Assembly: GCA_016721945.1 (NCBI GenBank)
Contig: JADKHC010000002.1
Coordinates: forward strand, 62,001-126,000
Reading direction: 5' to 3'
DNA length: 64,000 nt
Source of the DNA: Verrucomicrobiota bacterium
GTDB taxonomy: Bacteria > Verrucomicrobiota > Verrucomicrobiia > Opitutales > Opitutaceae
The notes beneath the pieces were generated by a model that was not told where the DNA came from, ran no database searches, and was given only the letters and a program-made list of their open reading frames with translations. Of the stretch, positions 9,040 to 18,629 are shown one piece after another (the first letter of the stretch is position 1; the number at the start of each line of letters is the position of its first letter). A program made the position numbers and the translations under genes.

Positions 9040-9371
9040 CCACAGATTGCACAGATGAGCACGGATGTTTCCGGAAGGGAACACTCATACCAATGACCCT
9101 ATGCTTTTATACTAAAGTTGATCATGGCTGGTCTGAATTTGGGAATTTTACAGAAGAAAACGAAGGTAACGAAAAGATCCAGGAACTACCAGGAGGCCTT
9201 CGTTCTCTTTGTTATCTTCTGTTCAAAGTCTGATAGCTTGGGGCTGTTGGTATCACACTCTCTGTGTTCTCTGCGAACTCTGCGGTTGAAACCGGATTGG
9301 CTCTCGCAGAGACGCGGAGACGCAGAAGCTTGTCTCTATTTCTATCAGTGTAGATCTGTGCGCATCTGTGG
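9040..9371. repeat. Nest of three different inverted repeats in the 8829-9386 gap
   Basis: The outer arms are CCACAGAT-type (9040-9067) and their inverse, ending CATCTGTGG at 9371. Inside lie an ACAGAAG...CTTCTGT palindrome (9150-9223) and a CTCTGTGTTCTCTGCG...CGCAGAGACGCGG palindrome (9257-9328). No credible coding sequence is seen in 8829-9386; open frames here only read through repeats. Confidence 0.75.
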
Positions 9372-9386
9372 CCAAACCACTCTGTC

Positions 9387-10916
9387 TCAGCGCGGACCGA
9401 GTTTCGCGATCAGCGCTTCGATCAGTGCATCGAGGCTCGGCTTCTTAGCTTCGAAGTCAGGGCACAGATCGAGTTCGTCGAGGGTCTCGGTCGTTTGCAC
9501 ACCGATACTGCCGATAAGCGGTTTGGTTGCACCGGGCACCAACTCGAGTGCGCCTGACTGCTCGGCGTAGGAATTGGCTGCGGACGAACTCGCGAAGAGA
9601 ATCGCGTCGGCGCCTTTTTGGCGAAAATCCTCTGCCGTCGGATCGTTCGCGAGGTCGGTTTTCTCGGTCTTGTAAAGCGGAAGCTGGTCAACAATCGCGC
9701 GGGCTGCTTCCAGTTTTTTGACGAGCTTGTCGCGGTTGAGATTGCCGGTGACGACGACGATCTTCGCGCTGTCGAGACTGCCGGTGGCGATCAACGCATC
9801 GGCCAGCGACTCGCCGCTGGCGACGTCGGGCATGCACTCGACTTTGATGTGGTAACGCTCGATCTCGCGGGCCGTGGCCTTGCCCACACAAGCAAAACGC
9901 AACAAGCCGAGACTGCGCACATCGGGAAACCCCTTGAGGAACTCCTCGAAGAAATAGCGAACGCCATTGGCACTGCTGAACACGATCCAATCGTAACCGC
10001 CAAGCTCGGTCAGGATTTCGATCAGCGAATCCTTCGCGACGTCCTTCGTGATGGTGATCAGCGGAATCTCGACCACCTCCGCGCCGAGGACTTCGAGCTT
10101 CTCGCGCAATTCGCTGTTCTGATCGCGCGTGCGGGTGATGGCGACGCGGCGGCCAAAGAGCGGCAGTTGCTCGTACCAGTCGATCTGTGAGTGATTGCGC
10201 ACGACCTCCCCGACAAAGATGATCGCGGGCGAACTGAGTTTGGCGCTAGCGACAAGATCGGCCAGCGTAGCCGCGGTGCCGGCGACGCTGCGCTGGCGAC
10301 CGAGCGAAGCCCATTGCACAACGGCGGCCGGCGTATCGCCCGCGAGTCCGCCTGCGATAAGCTCCGCCATGATCTGCTTGAGATGGCCCATGCCCATGTA
10401 GATCGCGAGCGTAGCGCCTTTGAGCGCGCCGTAGCTGCGCCAGTCGATCTGCAGCTCGTGCTTCTCCACGTCTTCGTGGCCGGTCAGAAAAACAACGGAC
10501 GAACTCGTGTTGCGATGCGTGAGCGGAATGCCTGAGTACGCGCCTGCGGCGAGCGCAGCGGTGACGCCGGGCACGACTTCGAATTTGATGCCATGCTTGG
10601 CCAGTGTGCGCGCTTCCTCACCACCACGACCGAAGACAAACGGGTCGCCGCCTTTGAGGCGCACGACGCATTTGCCAGCCGTGGCGTGTTTGACGAGCAG
10701 CGTTTCGATTTCGCTCTGCGGTGCAGAGTGAAAGCCTGCTTTTTTCCCAACGTAGATGACCTCGCACTCGGGTTTGCACCATTTCACCAGTTCGGGATGA
10801 GCGAGATAATCGTAGACCAGCACATCGGCCTGGGCAATGAGTTCGCGGGCGCGAAGCGTGACGAGGCCCAGATCACCGGGACCGGCGCCAACGAGATAAA
10901 CAATGCCTGTGGACAT
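9387..10916 (-). CDS. cobA-hemD: Fused uroporphyrinogen-III methyltransferase / uroporphyrinogen-III synthase
   Basis: Two tetrapyrrole enzymes in one 509-residue chain. Residues ~1-245 are a SAM uroporphyrinogen methyltransferase (VGAGPGDLGLVTLRA, RLKGGDPFVFGRGGEEA, VVPGVTAALAAGAYSG, IPLTHR), which makes precorrin-2 for sirohaem or cobalamin. Residues ~255-509 are a HemD-type synthase (RRVAITRTRDQNSELREKLE, DWIVFSSANGVRYFFEEF, FASSSAANSYAEQ). This CobA/HemD fusion is common in Firmicutes and also occurs in other phyla. It sits alone here; sirohaem would fit the CysJ-like reductase at 733-1908. Divergent genes are absent on either side. Confidence 0.94.
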   Translation of the reverse strand: MSTGIVYLVGAGPGDLGLVTLRARELIAQADVLVYDYLAHPELVKWCKPECEVIYVGKKAGFHSAPQSEIETLLVKHATAGKCVVRLKGGDPFVFGRGGEEARTLAKHGIKFEVVPGVTAALAAGAYSGIPLTHRNTSSSVVFLTGHEDVEKHELQIDWRSYGALKGATLAIYMGMGHLKQIMAELIAGGLAGDTPAAVVQWASLGRQRSVAGTAATLADLVASAKLSSPAIIFVGEVVRNHSQIDWYEQLPLFGRRVAITRTRDQNSELREKLEVLGAEVVEIPLITITKDVAKDSLIEILTELGGYDWIVFSSANGVRYFFEEFLKGFPDVRSLGLLRFACVGKATAREIERYHIKVECMPDVASGESLADALIATGSLDSAKIVVVTGNLNRDKLVKKLEAARAIVDQLPLYKTEKTDLANDPTAEDFRQKGADAILFASSSAANSYAEQSGALELVPGATKPLIGSIGVQTTETLDELDLCPDFEAKKPSLDALIEALIAKLGPR

Positions 10917-10945
10917 GATGGAATTTCAGCGGTTACCGACCTAGG

Positions 10946-11003
10946 AGGTAGGGACAATGCTCCGCATTGTCCGCGAGGCGCTTGCGGAGCAAACGCCCTA
11001 CCT
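10946..11003. repeat. Palindromic intergenic repeat
   Basis: The sequence opens with GGTAGGGACAATGC and closes with GCCCTACC. Inside are the short palindrome ACAATGC...GCATTGT and the pair GCGCTTGC/GGAGC. It lies between serC and cobA-hemD, both on the minus strand. Its GGTAGGG ends relate it to the elements at 29733 and 32519. Confidence 0.65.
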
Positions 11004-11030
11004 TTTCGATCATTGAGAGAATCTTGATAC

Positions 11031-12149
11031 TCAGACTTTCCTAACTTCCTCGTAAGCCCATTCGAGCCACGGGAGGACCTTTTCGATATCGGATTTCTCG
11101 ACGGTGGCACCGCACCAGAAACGCAATCCCGGGGGCGCGTCCTTGTAGGCACCGCAATCGTACGCGGCTTTTTCGCCTTCGAGCAGCTTCACCATCTTCT
11201 TCACCTGGTCAGGCGTGAGATCAAGCGTGAGGCAGACCGATGTGTTGGAGCGGTATTCCTTTTTATCGGCAAGGAAATGGATCCACGAATGCGTGGACAC
11301 GAACTGTTCAAAAGCGGCAAGATTGTCCTCGCTGCGTTTGATCAACGCGGGCAAGCCACCGATGGACTTGGCCCAGGCGAGTGCGTCGAGGTAATCCTCG
11401 TTGGCAATCATCGAGGGCGTGTTGATGGTCGAGCCATCGAAGATTTCTTCGAGCAACTCGGTCCCCTTGGTCATGCGGAAAATCTTCGGAACCGGCCAGG
11501 AAGGTTTGTAGGTGGTGAGTCGTTGGACCGCGCGTGGCGACAGCACGATCACGCCATGGGCTGCTTCGCCACCGAGCACTTTTTGCCAGGAGAACGTGAC
11601 AACATCGAGCTTCGACCATGGCATTTCCATGGCGAAAACGGAGCTCGTCGCATCGCAAAACGTGAGGCCTTCACGGTCGTCGCGAATCCAGTCGCCGTTC
11701 GGCACTTTGACGCCGCCGGTCGTGCCGTTCCACGTGAAGACGATGTCGTGAGTCTGATCGGCTTGGGAAAAATCGGGGAGTTTGCCGTAGTCGGCCTTGA
11801 AGACGCGGGTGTTGGGCAGCTTCAACTGTTTCTGAATATCGGTCACCCAGCCTTCGCCGAACGATTCCCAGTGAAACGTATCGACCGGACGCGCGCCGAG
11901 CATCGTCCACATCGCCATTTCAAAAGCGCCGGTGTCAGACGCCGGCACGATGCCCACGCGATAATCGGCGGGAATGCCAAGCACGGCCTTGGTCTCGACG
12001 ATGGATTTGGTGAGACGAGCTTTGCCCAAACTGGAACGATGCGAGCGACCGAGAATATCGGTCGGCAGCGAGCCGAGCGAGTAACCCGGACGCTTGGCGC
12101 ACGGGCCTGATGAGAAATTGGGAATAGCCGGTTTGACCGTTGGCTTCAT
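11031..12149 (-). CDS. serC: Phosphoserine aminotransferase
   Basis: PLP enzyme that transaminates 3-phosphohydroxypyruvate in serine synthesis. The 372-residue protein, starting at 12149 (MKPTVKPAIPNFSSGPCAKRPG), has the PLP lysine in FSWQKVLGGEAAHGVIVLS and the phosphate-binding region VPASDTGAFEMAMW. The size and the NFSSGPCAKRPG start resemble the alphaproteobacterial/archaeal-type SerC rather than the E. coli type. An in-frame upstream start at 12236 would add 29 residues that look non-coding. It is divergent from the MFS gene, with 132 bases between starts. Confidence 0.93.
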   Translation of the reverse strand: MKPTVKPAIPNFSSGPCAKRPGYSLGSLPTDILGRSHRSSLGKARLTKSIVETKAVLGIPADYRVGIVPASDTGAFEMAMWTMLGARPVDTFHWESFGEGWVTDIQKQLKLPNTRVFKADYGKLPDFSQADQTHDIVFTWNGTTGGVKVPNGDWIRDDREGLTFCDATSSVFAMEMPWSKLDVVTFSWQKVLGGEAAHGVIVLSPRAVQRLTTYKPSWPVPKIFRMTKGTELLEEIFDGSTINTPSMIANEDYLDALAWAKSIGGLPALIKRSEDNLAAFEQFVSTHSWIHFLADKKEYRSNTSVCLTLDLTPDQVKKMVKLLEGEKAAYDCGAYKDAPPGLRFWCGATVEKSDIEKVLPWLEWAYEEVRKV

Positions 12150-12281
12150 GATGCGGTGATGGTGACGGACTGTATTTTGATGAACGTTACAAACAGAGCT
12201 GTACATGGAAACGGCGCGGCGGCCGGGTGCAAACAACTTTGTATTCGCGACCGATGCAGCGGCGTCTATTTTTGACCATTC

Positions 12282-13514
12282 ATGAGCACTCGCTCGCCTG
12301 CATTTTCAGTCCTCGCGCACCACAAGTTCAGGAACTTCCTCCTCGCGCGCTTTTTTACCACGTTCACCATGATGATGATGAGCGTGGCCGTGGGCTGGCA
12401 GGTTTACGACCTGACCAAGAGTCCGTTCGCGCTCGGCATCGTGGGACTGGCCCAATTCGTGCCTGCATTTTTGCTTACGCTGCCCGGCGGGCTGGCGGCT
12501 GATCGGTTTGATCGGCGGCGGGTTATCATCTTCGGCGTGTCGATGGAGCTCATCGTCGCACTCACTCTGCTCGCGATCTCGCTCTCCGCATCGCCAAAGA
12601 TCGGGCTGATTTTTGCCGTGCTCACGCTGATCGGCGTAGGCCGTGCGTTCATCGCACCAGCGGCGCAATCGTTTTTGCCACTGCTCGTGCCGCAGGAAGA
12701 TTTCGTGCGTGCAGTGGCGTGGAACTCATCGGTGTTTCAAGCCGCCAGTATCGCGGGCCCGGCCGTCGGTGGACTGCTGTACGCGCTCGGCCCGGTTTAC
12801 GTTTATGGCTGCGCAACCGCCTGCCTGCTCACGGCGTCGGTCTTGTTTGCCAGTGTGAAAGCCCCGGCAATCGTTCGCGCAAAAACTTCCACGCGCATCG
12901 CCGATCTGTTCACCGGTGTGAAATACGTCTTCTCGCGCCAAGCCATCCTTGGGGCAATCTCACTCGATCTTTTCGCGGTACTCTTTGGCGGAGCGACGGC
13001 GCTGCTGCCGATCTACGCGAGCGATATCCTGCACACTGGACCTTGGGGCCTCGGCCTTCTGCGCAGCGCACCGGCAGTCGGCGCAGCCGTGATCGCGCTC
13101 TATCTCGCGCACCATCCGATTCGGGAAAAAGCCGGGGCAAAACTTTTTAGCGGTGTCGCAGTGTTCGGTCTTTGCACGATTGTCTTCGGCCTTTCGCGTT
13201 CGTTCGCCCTCTCGCTCGGTACGCTCGTAGTTTTAGGCGCAGCTGATATGTACAGCGTCGTGATCCGGCAGACGCTCGTGCAAATCTCCACGCCCGACGC
13301 CATGCGCGGCCGCGTGAGCGCGGTGAATCTGCTCTTTATCGGCGCCTCGAACGAACTCGGCGAATTCGAATCCGGCGTCACCGCAGCATGGTTCGGCACC
13401 GTAAGTTCAGTCGTGATCGGAGGCCTGGGCACCCTCGCAGTCGTGGCGGTCTGGGCGTGGCGTTTCCCGGTTTTGCGCCAGATGGACCGGCTCGATAACT
13501 TGAATAAGACGTGA
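12282..13514 (+). CDS. MFS transporter (EntS/MFS_3-like)
   Basis: Predicted 12-helix efflux or export protein of 410 residues. It begins with a soluble stretch and then a first helix (FRNFLLARFFTTFTMMMMSV). The loop 2-3 signature of the superfamily is visible as GGLAADRFDRRRVIIFGV, and a family-type loop later on reads MRGRVSAVNLLFIGASNELG. It resembles enterobactin exporter EntS-like and other MFS_3 members; the substrate is unknown. It is transcribed away from serC. Confidence 0.88.
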   Translation: MSTRSPAFSVLAHHKFRNFLLARFFTTFTMMMMSVAVGWQVYDLTKSPFALGIVGLAQFVPAFLLTLPGGLAADRFDRRRVIIFGVSMELIVALTLLAISLSASPKIGLIFAVLTLIGVGRAFIAPAAQSFLPLLVPQEDFVRAVAWNSSVFQAASIAGPAVGGLLYALGPVYVYGCATACLLTASVLFASVKAPAIVRAKTSTRIADLFTGVKYVFSRQAILGAISLDLFAVLFGGATALLPIYASDILHTGPWGLGLLRSAPAVGAAVIALYLAHHPIREKAGAKLFSGVAVFGLCTIVFGLSRSFALSLGTLVVLGAADMYSVVIRQTLVQISTPDAMRGRVSAVNLLFIGASNELGEFESGVTAAWFGTVSSVVIGGLGTLAVVAVWAWRFPVLRQMDRLDNLNKT

Positions 13515-13540
13515 GCTAAAGCCTTCGCCTTTGCCGCCTA

Positions 13541-13728
13541 AGCCGTATCCATGCAATGGAGCCACCGATGCACACTGATAAACACAGATGCCCCGGAGGA
13601 TTGTTTTAACGCAGTGCGAGAAGTTTCCTGTTTAACCAGACTGTAAGCGATCTGATCGCCAATACCCTGACGTTGTTTCAGCCCCAATCTGTGCTCATCG
13701 GTGTTCATCTGTGGCTCCCAACTGAATG
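13541..13728 (-). mobile_element. MITE-like element with ~32-base terminal inverted repeats, copy 1
   Basis: A non-coding unit of about 160-190 bases. The terminal repeats begin GGAGCCACCGATGCACAC at one end and, read inward from the other end, GGAGCCACAGATGAACAC; they match at about 27 of 32 positions. A second copy in opposite orientation lies at 22390-22579, and the homology runs a little beyond the terminal repeats on both sides. No transposase is encoded. This accounts for most of the 13515-13796 gap. Confidence 0.75.
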
Positions 13729-13796
13729 GTTCCGGATTAGGCAAACGCCGGTTTAGAAACATCCGGGCGAGTCGATAGTTGGGTTTTGAGGCGTCC

Positions 13797-15434
13797 ATGA
13801 AGCTGCATGCCAAGCTCATACTTTGTCTGTTAACTGTCCTGCTCTTGATCGTTTTGATCTCGCAAGCATTCCAGCAGGCGCGCAGTTCCGTCGCGCTCCG
13901 TCACCTCGCTGATGAAAGTAGCAAGGCGCTCGAAACGCGTGAGTGGGTAAACGTCGAGAACATCAGCCGCGCCGTACAATTCTCCGCCGTCGACAGCATG
14001 GAGCGCGGTGAAATGGGCCGCTTCGAAAAAATCCTCGTCTCCCAACGCGAAGTAAAAGGCCTGCTCGAATTCACACTCTACGACAGTAGCGGCGTCGCCC
14101 GGTATTCATCCGAAAAGAAATTTCGCGGGCAAAAACTGCCGCCAGAACTAAGGCAATCCCTTCTTTCCTCGCCGCAACACATCAAACGCCAGACACCCGC
14201 TGCGTTCGAAATCTACCAGCCCCAGGTTGCCACGGCTAGTTGCATCGAGTGCCACGAGTGGAAAGAGGGCCAGATCGGCGGCGTGCTGGTTTTCCGCTTC
14301 TCAACCGAAACAATAGAAAACACCAAAGCAGAGGCAACCGAGTCGATGGCGGAGCTCAAGCGCTCCAGTTTCCTCTGGATGATCGTCACCATCATCGCCA
14401 TCACCGGCGTCTTCATCGCCCTCGCCTATTACGCCGTTCGCCGACTGATCACCCGCCCACTCGCGCGCCTAACCAACGGCCTTGAGCAAATCGCCGATGG
14501 CAACCTTTCCGCCCGCGTCCCCGTCGAATCCAACGACGAGATTGCCCACCTTTCTGTTGCGGCCAACGCCATGGCCGAAGCCCTCGAAGCCAAAGCCCGA
14601 CTCGCTCTTCAGATCAGCGAAGGCGATCTTACCGCAGAAGTGAAACTCACTTCCGAACACGACAAACTCGGCCAAGCCCTGCAAAAGATGGTCGCGAATC
14701 TGCGAGACGTCGTAGGCAACGTAAACAACGCGGCGGAAAATGTAGCCTCCGGCGCCTCGGAAATCACCGGCACCGCGCAGACCCTTTCCTCCGGCGCTTC
14801 CGAACAAGCCGCCAGCGTCCAACAAGTTTCCTCTGCGATGGAACAGTCCACCGCCTCGATTAAACACAACACCGACAACGCTCACCAGACCGACGCTATT
14901 TCGCTAAAAGTCGCTCAAGATGCCACTGAGGCAGGCCAGTCCGTCGCCCGTACCGTCGAGGCAATGAAGCACATCGCGCAGAAAATCTCAGTCATCGAAG
15001 AGATCGCCCGCCAGACCGATCTGCTCGCGCTCAACGCCGCCATCGAAGCCGCCCGCGCCGGTGAACACGGCAAAGGCTTCGCCGTCGTCGCCTCCGAAGT
15101 GCGCAAACTCGCCGTCAAATCCCAAGCCGCCGCCGGTGAGATTAACCAACTCTCATCGACATCCGTCGAGATCGCCGAAGCCGCCGGTTTAATGCTGGGA
15201 AAACTCGTGCCAGATATCCGCAAGACCGCCGAGTTGGTCAAAGAAATTGCCACTGGCTCAGAACAGCAAAGCACCGGTGCCATCCACATCAATAAAGCGA
15301 TTCAGGAACTCGACGGAATCATCCAGCAAAACGCCTCCGCCTCCGAGCAACTCGCCGCGTCCTCCGAGCAACTCGCCTCCCAAGCCGAACAGCTACAAAC
15401 CGCCATACAGTTTTTCAAGATCGGAAAGAGCTAA
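13797..15434 (+). CDS. Methyl-accepting chemotaxis protein with periplasmic c-type haem motif
   Basis: Transmembrane chemoreceptor of 545 residues. TM1 is at ~5-25 (LILCLLTVLLLIVLIS), followed by a periplasmic sensor of ~165 residues and TM2 near 195-218 (MIVTIIAITGVFIALAYYAV). A HAMP domain comes next, then a cytoplasmic signalling domain with the highly conserved hairpin tip EEIARQTDLLALNAAIEAAR. The sensor contains C149-x-x-C-H153 (SCIECHEW), the covalent haem attachment motif, just before TM2, as in DUF3365/Tll0287-type haem sensors. Redox, O2 or NO sensing is therefore likely. No che genes are nearby, so it must signal to a distant array. The start at 13797 puts TM1 at the N terminus. 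Confidence 0.93.
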   Translation: MKLHAKLILCLLTVLLLIVLISQAFQQARSSVALRHLADESSKALETREWVNVENISRAVQFSAVDSMERGEMGRFEKILVSQREVKGLLEFTLYDSSGVARYSSEKKFRGQKLPPELRQSLLSSPQHIKRQTPAAFEIYQPQVATASCIECHEWKEGQIGGVLVFRFSTETIENTKAEATESMAELKRSSFLWMIVTIIAITGVFIALAYYAVRRLITRPLARLTNGLEQIADGNLSARVPVESNDEIAHLSVAANAMAEALEAKARLALQISEGDLTAEVKLTSEHDKLGQALQKMVANLRDVVGNVNNAAENVASGASEITGTAQTLSSGASEQAASVQQVSSAMEQSTASIKHNTDNAHQTDAISLKVAQDATEAGQSVARTVEAMKHIAQKISVIEEIARQTDLLALNAAIEAARAGEHGKGFAVVASEVRKLAVKSQAAAGEINQLSSTSVEIAEAAGLMLGKLVPDIRKTAELVKEIATGSEQQSTGAIHINKAIQELDGIIQQNASASEQLAASSEQLASQAEQLQTAIQFFKIGKS

Positions 15435-15872
15435 GCCGGAACCATGCAATAGAGGATGGAGCCCGTTGTCCCTAACATGCTCGTTTTTGGAGCAACTCCG
15501 ATCAAGCCCGATGAGGTCTGTTTCGAGAAACTCGAAGCCCTCAGCGGGTCGCAGGGCCGCAGCTCACCGGAACGGTTCGCCCTGTATTAAACGCCGGGTA
15601 ATACTTCTAAATCCCAAGCGACGCTGGTATTACACGACCAAATCGCAGCTCCTGCGCTTCACTCCACCGTTAGCTCCGCTGGTAGCAAAACACTGCCAGC
15701 ATGAAAAATCATGCTAACAGAGACGGCCAGGGCTTTGCTTTTGACCGTCGCGCCTCCCGCGTTAGCGTTAGCATCCGTTTGCATCGTTCGCGCTTCTAAC
15801 CACGGTGCAATCGGGCTGCGCTCCTGCCGCAGTTCTTTTCCTTACAACTTACCACTTATAACTCACGCCACC
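15435..15872. other. Intergenic region between the chemoreceptor and icd
   Basis: The gap holds a degenerate, partial copy of the two-hairpin repeat at about 15455-15520 (GATGGAGCCCGTTGTCCC then GATCAAGCCCGATGAGG), preceded by the flanking module AGCCGGAACCATGCAATAGAG. The rest, 15521-15872, shows no credible gene. It presumably carries the icd promoter, but no convincing -35/-10 pair was identified. Confidence 0.6.
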
Positions 15873-18095
15873 ATGGCCTCCCCCACGATCATCTACACCC
15901 AGACCGACGAAGCTCCCGCCCTTGCGACTTACTCGCTGCTGCCGATCGTGCAGGCCTTCACCAAACACGCGGAGATCTCCGTCGAAACGCGCGACATTTC
16001 CCTCGGTCACCGCATTCTCGCCGCCTTTTCCGACCTGCTTCCGGCCGACCAACGCGTGCCCGACCACCTCGCCGAACTCGGCGCTCTCACACTTAAGCCT
16101 GAGTCCAACATCATCAAGCTGCCGAACATTTCCGCTTCCGTTCCCCAGCTAAAAGAAGCCATCGCCGAACTCCAAGCCCGCGGCTTCAAGCTCCCCGATT
16201 ATCCCGAGACACCCAAGACCGACGCCGAAAAAGACGCCAAGGCCCGCTACGACAAAGTCAAAGGCTCCGCCGTCAACCCCGTCCTCCGCGAAGGCAACTC
16301 CGACCGCCGTGCGCCTAAGGCCGTCAAAGACTACGCCCGCAAACATCCGCACTCCATGGGCGCGTGGTCGCCGACCTCCAAGACCACGGTCGCCACCATG
16401 GGCGCCAACGACTTTTTCTCCAACGAGAAATCCATCACCGTTCCCGCCGCTACCACCGTCCGTATCGAACACCTCGATACCGCCGGCAAGACCACGATTC
16501 TCCTGCCCAAGCTCGCCCTCAAAGCCGGCGAGATCATCGACGGCACGTTCATCAGTAAAAACGCCCTTGTCGCTTTCTACGCCGAACAGATCGCCAAAGC
16601 CAAAGCCGACGGCGTGCTCTTCTCGCTCCACCTGAAAGCCACGATGATGAAGGTCTCCGACCCCATTCTCTTCGGCCTCGCCGTGCGCGTTTTCTTCAAG
16701 GACGTGCTCGAAAAACACGCCGCCACGCTCGCCGAACTCGGCGTCGATCTGAACAACGGCTTCGGTGACCTCGTCGAAAAACTTCAGAATCTCCCGGCCG
16801 ACAAAAAGGCCGCGCTCGAAGCCGACATCGCCGCCGCCTTCGCCGCCGGCCCGGCCGTCGCGATGGTCAATTCCGACAAAGGCATAACCAATCTCCATGT
16901 TCCTTCCGATGTCATCGTCGATGCCTCCATGCCTGCGATGATCCGCGCGGGTGGCAAGATGTACGACACCAAGGGCAAGCTCCAAGACACCCTCGCCGTC
17001 ATCCCCGACAGCTGCTACGCCGGCATCTACGCCGCCACGGTTAATTTCTGCAAACAGCATGGTGCGCTCGATCCCAAGACCATGGGCTCCGTCCCCAACG
17101 TCGGCCTCATGGCCCAGGCCGCCGAGGAATACGGCTCACACAACAAAACTTTTCAGATTTCCTCCAAGGGAACGGTTCGTGTCGTCGACGAAACCGGCAA
17201 CATTCTCCTCTCCCATGAAGTCGAATCCGGCGACGTCTGGCGCGCCTGCCAGACCAAGGACGCCCCAGTGCAAGATTGGGTAAAACTCGCCGTCAATCGC
17301 GCCCGCCTCTCCACCACACCCGCCATTTTCTGGCTCGACGATGCGCGCGCCCACGACGCGCAAATCATTGCCAAGGTTAAAACGTATCTACGCCAGCACG
17401 ACACGACCGGACTTGAGCTCCGCGTTCTCGCCCCTGCCGAAGCCTGCACCTTTACCCTCGCGCGCATCAAAGCCGGCCTCGACACGATTTCCGTCACCGG
17501 CAACGTCCTGCGCGACTATCTGACCGATCTCTTCCCGATTCTCGAAGTCGGCACCAGCGCCAAGATGCTTTCCATCGTCCCATTGATGAATGGCGGCGGC
17601 CTCTTCGAAACCGGTGCCGGCGGTTCCGCGCCCAAGCACGTCGAACAATTCCTCCAGGAAAACTACCTGCGCTGGGATTCCCTAGGCGAATTCTTCGCCC
17701 TCGCCGCTTCCTTCGAACACCTCGGCATCACCCAGAAACATGCCAAGGCAAAAGTCCTTGCCGAAACACTCGATGCCGCCAACGGCAAGTTCCTGGAAAA
17801 CGACCGCTCGCCCGGCCGTAAACTAGGCACCATCGACAACCGCGGCTCCCACTTTTATCTCGCCCTTTACTGGGCCCAGGAACTCGCCGTCCAAAACCAG
17901 GATCTTGAACTTAAGAAGTTCTTTTCCCCCATCGCCGCCTCACTCTCGTTAAACGAAGGTAAGATCGTCTCCGAGCTCAACGCCGCTCAAGGCAAGCCAG
18001 TCGATGTCGGCGGTTACTATTCGCCCGACACCGCCAAAGCTACCGCCGCGCTCCGCCCAAGCCATACCTTCAATGCCATTCTCGCCACGCTCTGA
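15873..18095 (+). CDS. icd: Monomeric NADP-dependent isocitrate dehydrogenase
   Basis: Oxidative decarboxylation of isocitrate to 2-oxoglutarate in the TCA cycle, producing NADPH. The 740-residue length is diagnostic of the monomeric IDH family, unrelated in length to the ~420-residue homodimer. Family features are TQTDEAPALATYSLLPIVQAF at the N terminus, LKATMMKVSDPILFG, SDVIVDASMPAMIRAGGKM and LVPMNGGGLFETGAGG-like residues (SIVPLMNGGGLFETGAGG). The start at 15873 (MASPTIIYTQ) is preferred; the upstream ATG at 15711 adds 54 residues of no recognisable character. Confidence 0.95.
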   Translation: MASPTIIYTQTDEAPALATYSLLPIVQAFTKHAEISVETRDISLGHRILAAFSDLLPADQRVPDHLAELGALTLKPESNIIKLPNISASVPQLKEAIAELQARGFKLPDYPETPKTDAEKDAKARYDKVKGSAVNPVLREGNSDRRAPKAVKDYARKHPHSMGAWSPTSKTTVATMGANDFFSNEKSITVPAATTVRIEHLDTAGKTTILLPKLALKAGEIIDGTFISKNALVAFYAEQIAKAKADGVLFSLHLKATMMKVSDPILFGLAVRVFFKDVLEKHAATLAELGVDLNNGFGDLVEKLQNLPADKKAALEADIAAAFAAGPAVAMVNSDKGITNLHVPSDVIVDASMPAMIRAGGKMYDTKGKLQDTLAVIPDSCYAGIYAATVNFCKQHGALDPKTMGSVPNVGLMAQAAEEYGSHNKTFQISSKGTVRVVDETGNILLSHEVESGDVWRACQTKDAPVQDWVKLAVNRARLSTTPAIFWLDDARAHDAQIIAKVKTYLRQHDTTGLELRVLAPAEACTFTLARIKAGLDTISVTGNVLRDYLTDLFPILEVGTSAKMLSIVPLMNGGGLFETGAGGSAPKHVEQFLQENYLRWDSLGEFFALAASFEHLGITQKHAKAKVLAETLDAANGKFLENDRSPGRKLGTIDNRGSHFYLALYWAQELAVQNQDLELKKFFSPIAASLSLNEGKIVSELNAAQGKPVDVGGYYSPDTAKATAALRPSHTFNAILATL

Positions 18096-18167
18096 AGCGG
18101 CGGCGAGTTGAACGCCATTTCGCGGTTTATTCCGAAGCCGGCGAAAGGAATCCAGATCCAAAGATCA

Positions 18168-18479
18168 GGGGAGCACACGCGTCTCGCGTGTTGGTTCGGG
18201 CGTCTCGCCCGAGCCTTCCGAGCCTCACCCGGCGGGCCGCCGTGTGTTGCACGCGAGACGCGTACGCTCCCCAGACCACCACATTCGCGCCCCATAGACA
18301 TTCAAACCGGAGCGAGCTTGGGAATTCTGCCGTCATGATTGAAGTAAAACTGTAGCCGAATTTTCTAAACTGGATCTGGCTGAAATTGTCTTTGGGTAGA
18401 GCGAGGTGTCCTTGCCAAACCGCTTCGAACCCTGCTCACCGGAATGGTTCGCCCCACCCACCAGAGGGGCTACAGTTTT
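18168..18479. repeat. Two palindromic repeats in the 18096-18629 gap
   Basis: First, 18168-18272 has arms GGGGAGC(A)CACGCGTCTCGCGTG and an inverse ending CGCTCCCC around a GC-rich centre with its own short palindrome GGCGTCTCGCC. Second, 18346-18479 is bounded by AAAACTGTAGCC and GGCTACAGTTTT. No gene is evident in this gap. Confidence 0.7.
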
Positions 18480-18629
18480 GTTTAAACCGTTCTAACGCCC
18501 CTGCTGCTTTGCGTGAACATTCTACTTCACCGATCCAGATCGCAGGTGACTCTATCGTTTTAGTAGATACTCCCTATTCGGGTAACACCCCATATCATCC
18601 GGTTCGGGCGTGGTGTATTCATCTTTCCT

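Noticed and set aside
9118..9570. A 150-codon frame on the plus strand
   Set aside because: It covers nested inverted repeats and the antisense of the hemD end; no start signal or conserved domain.
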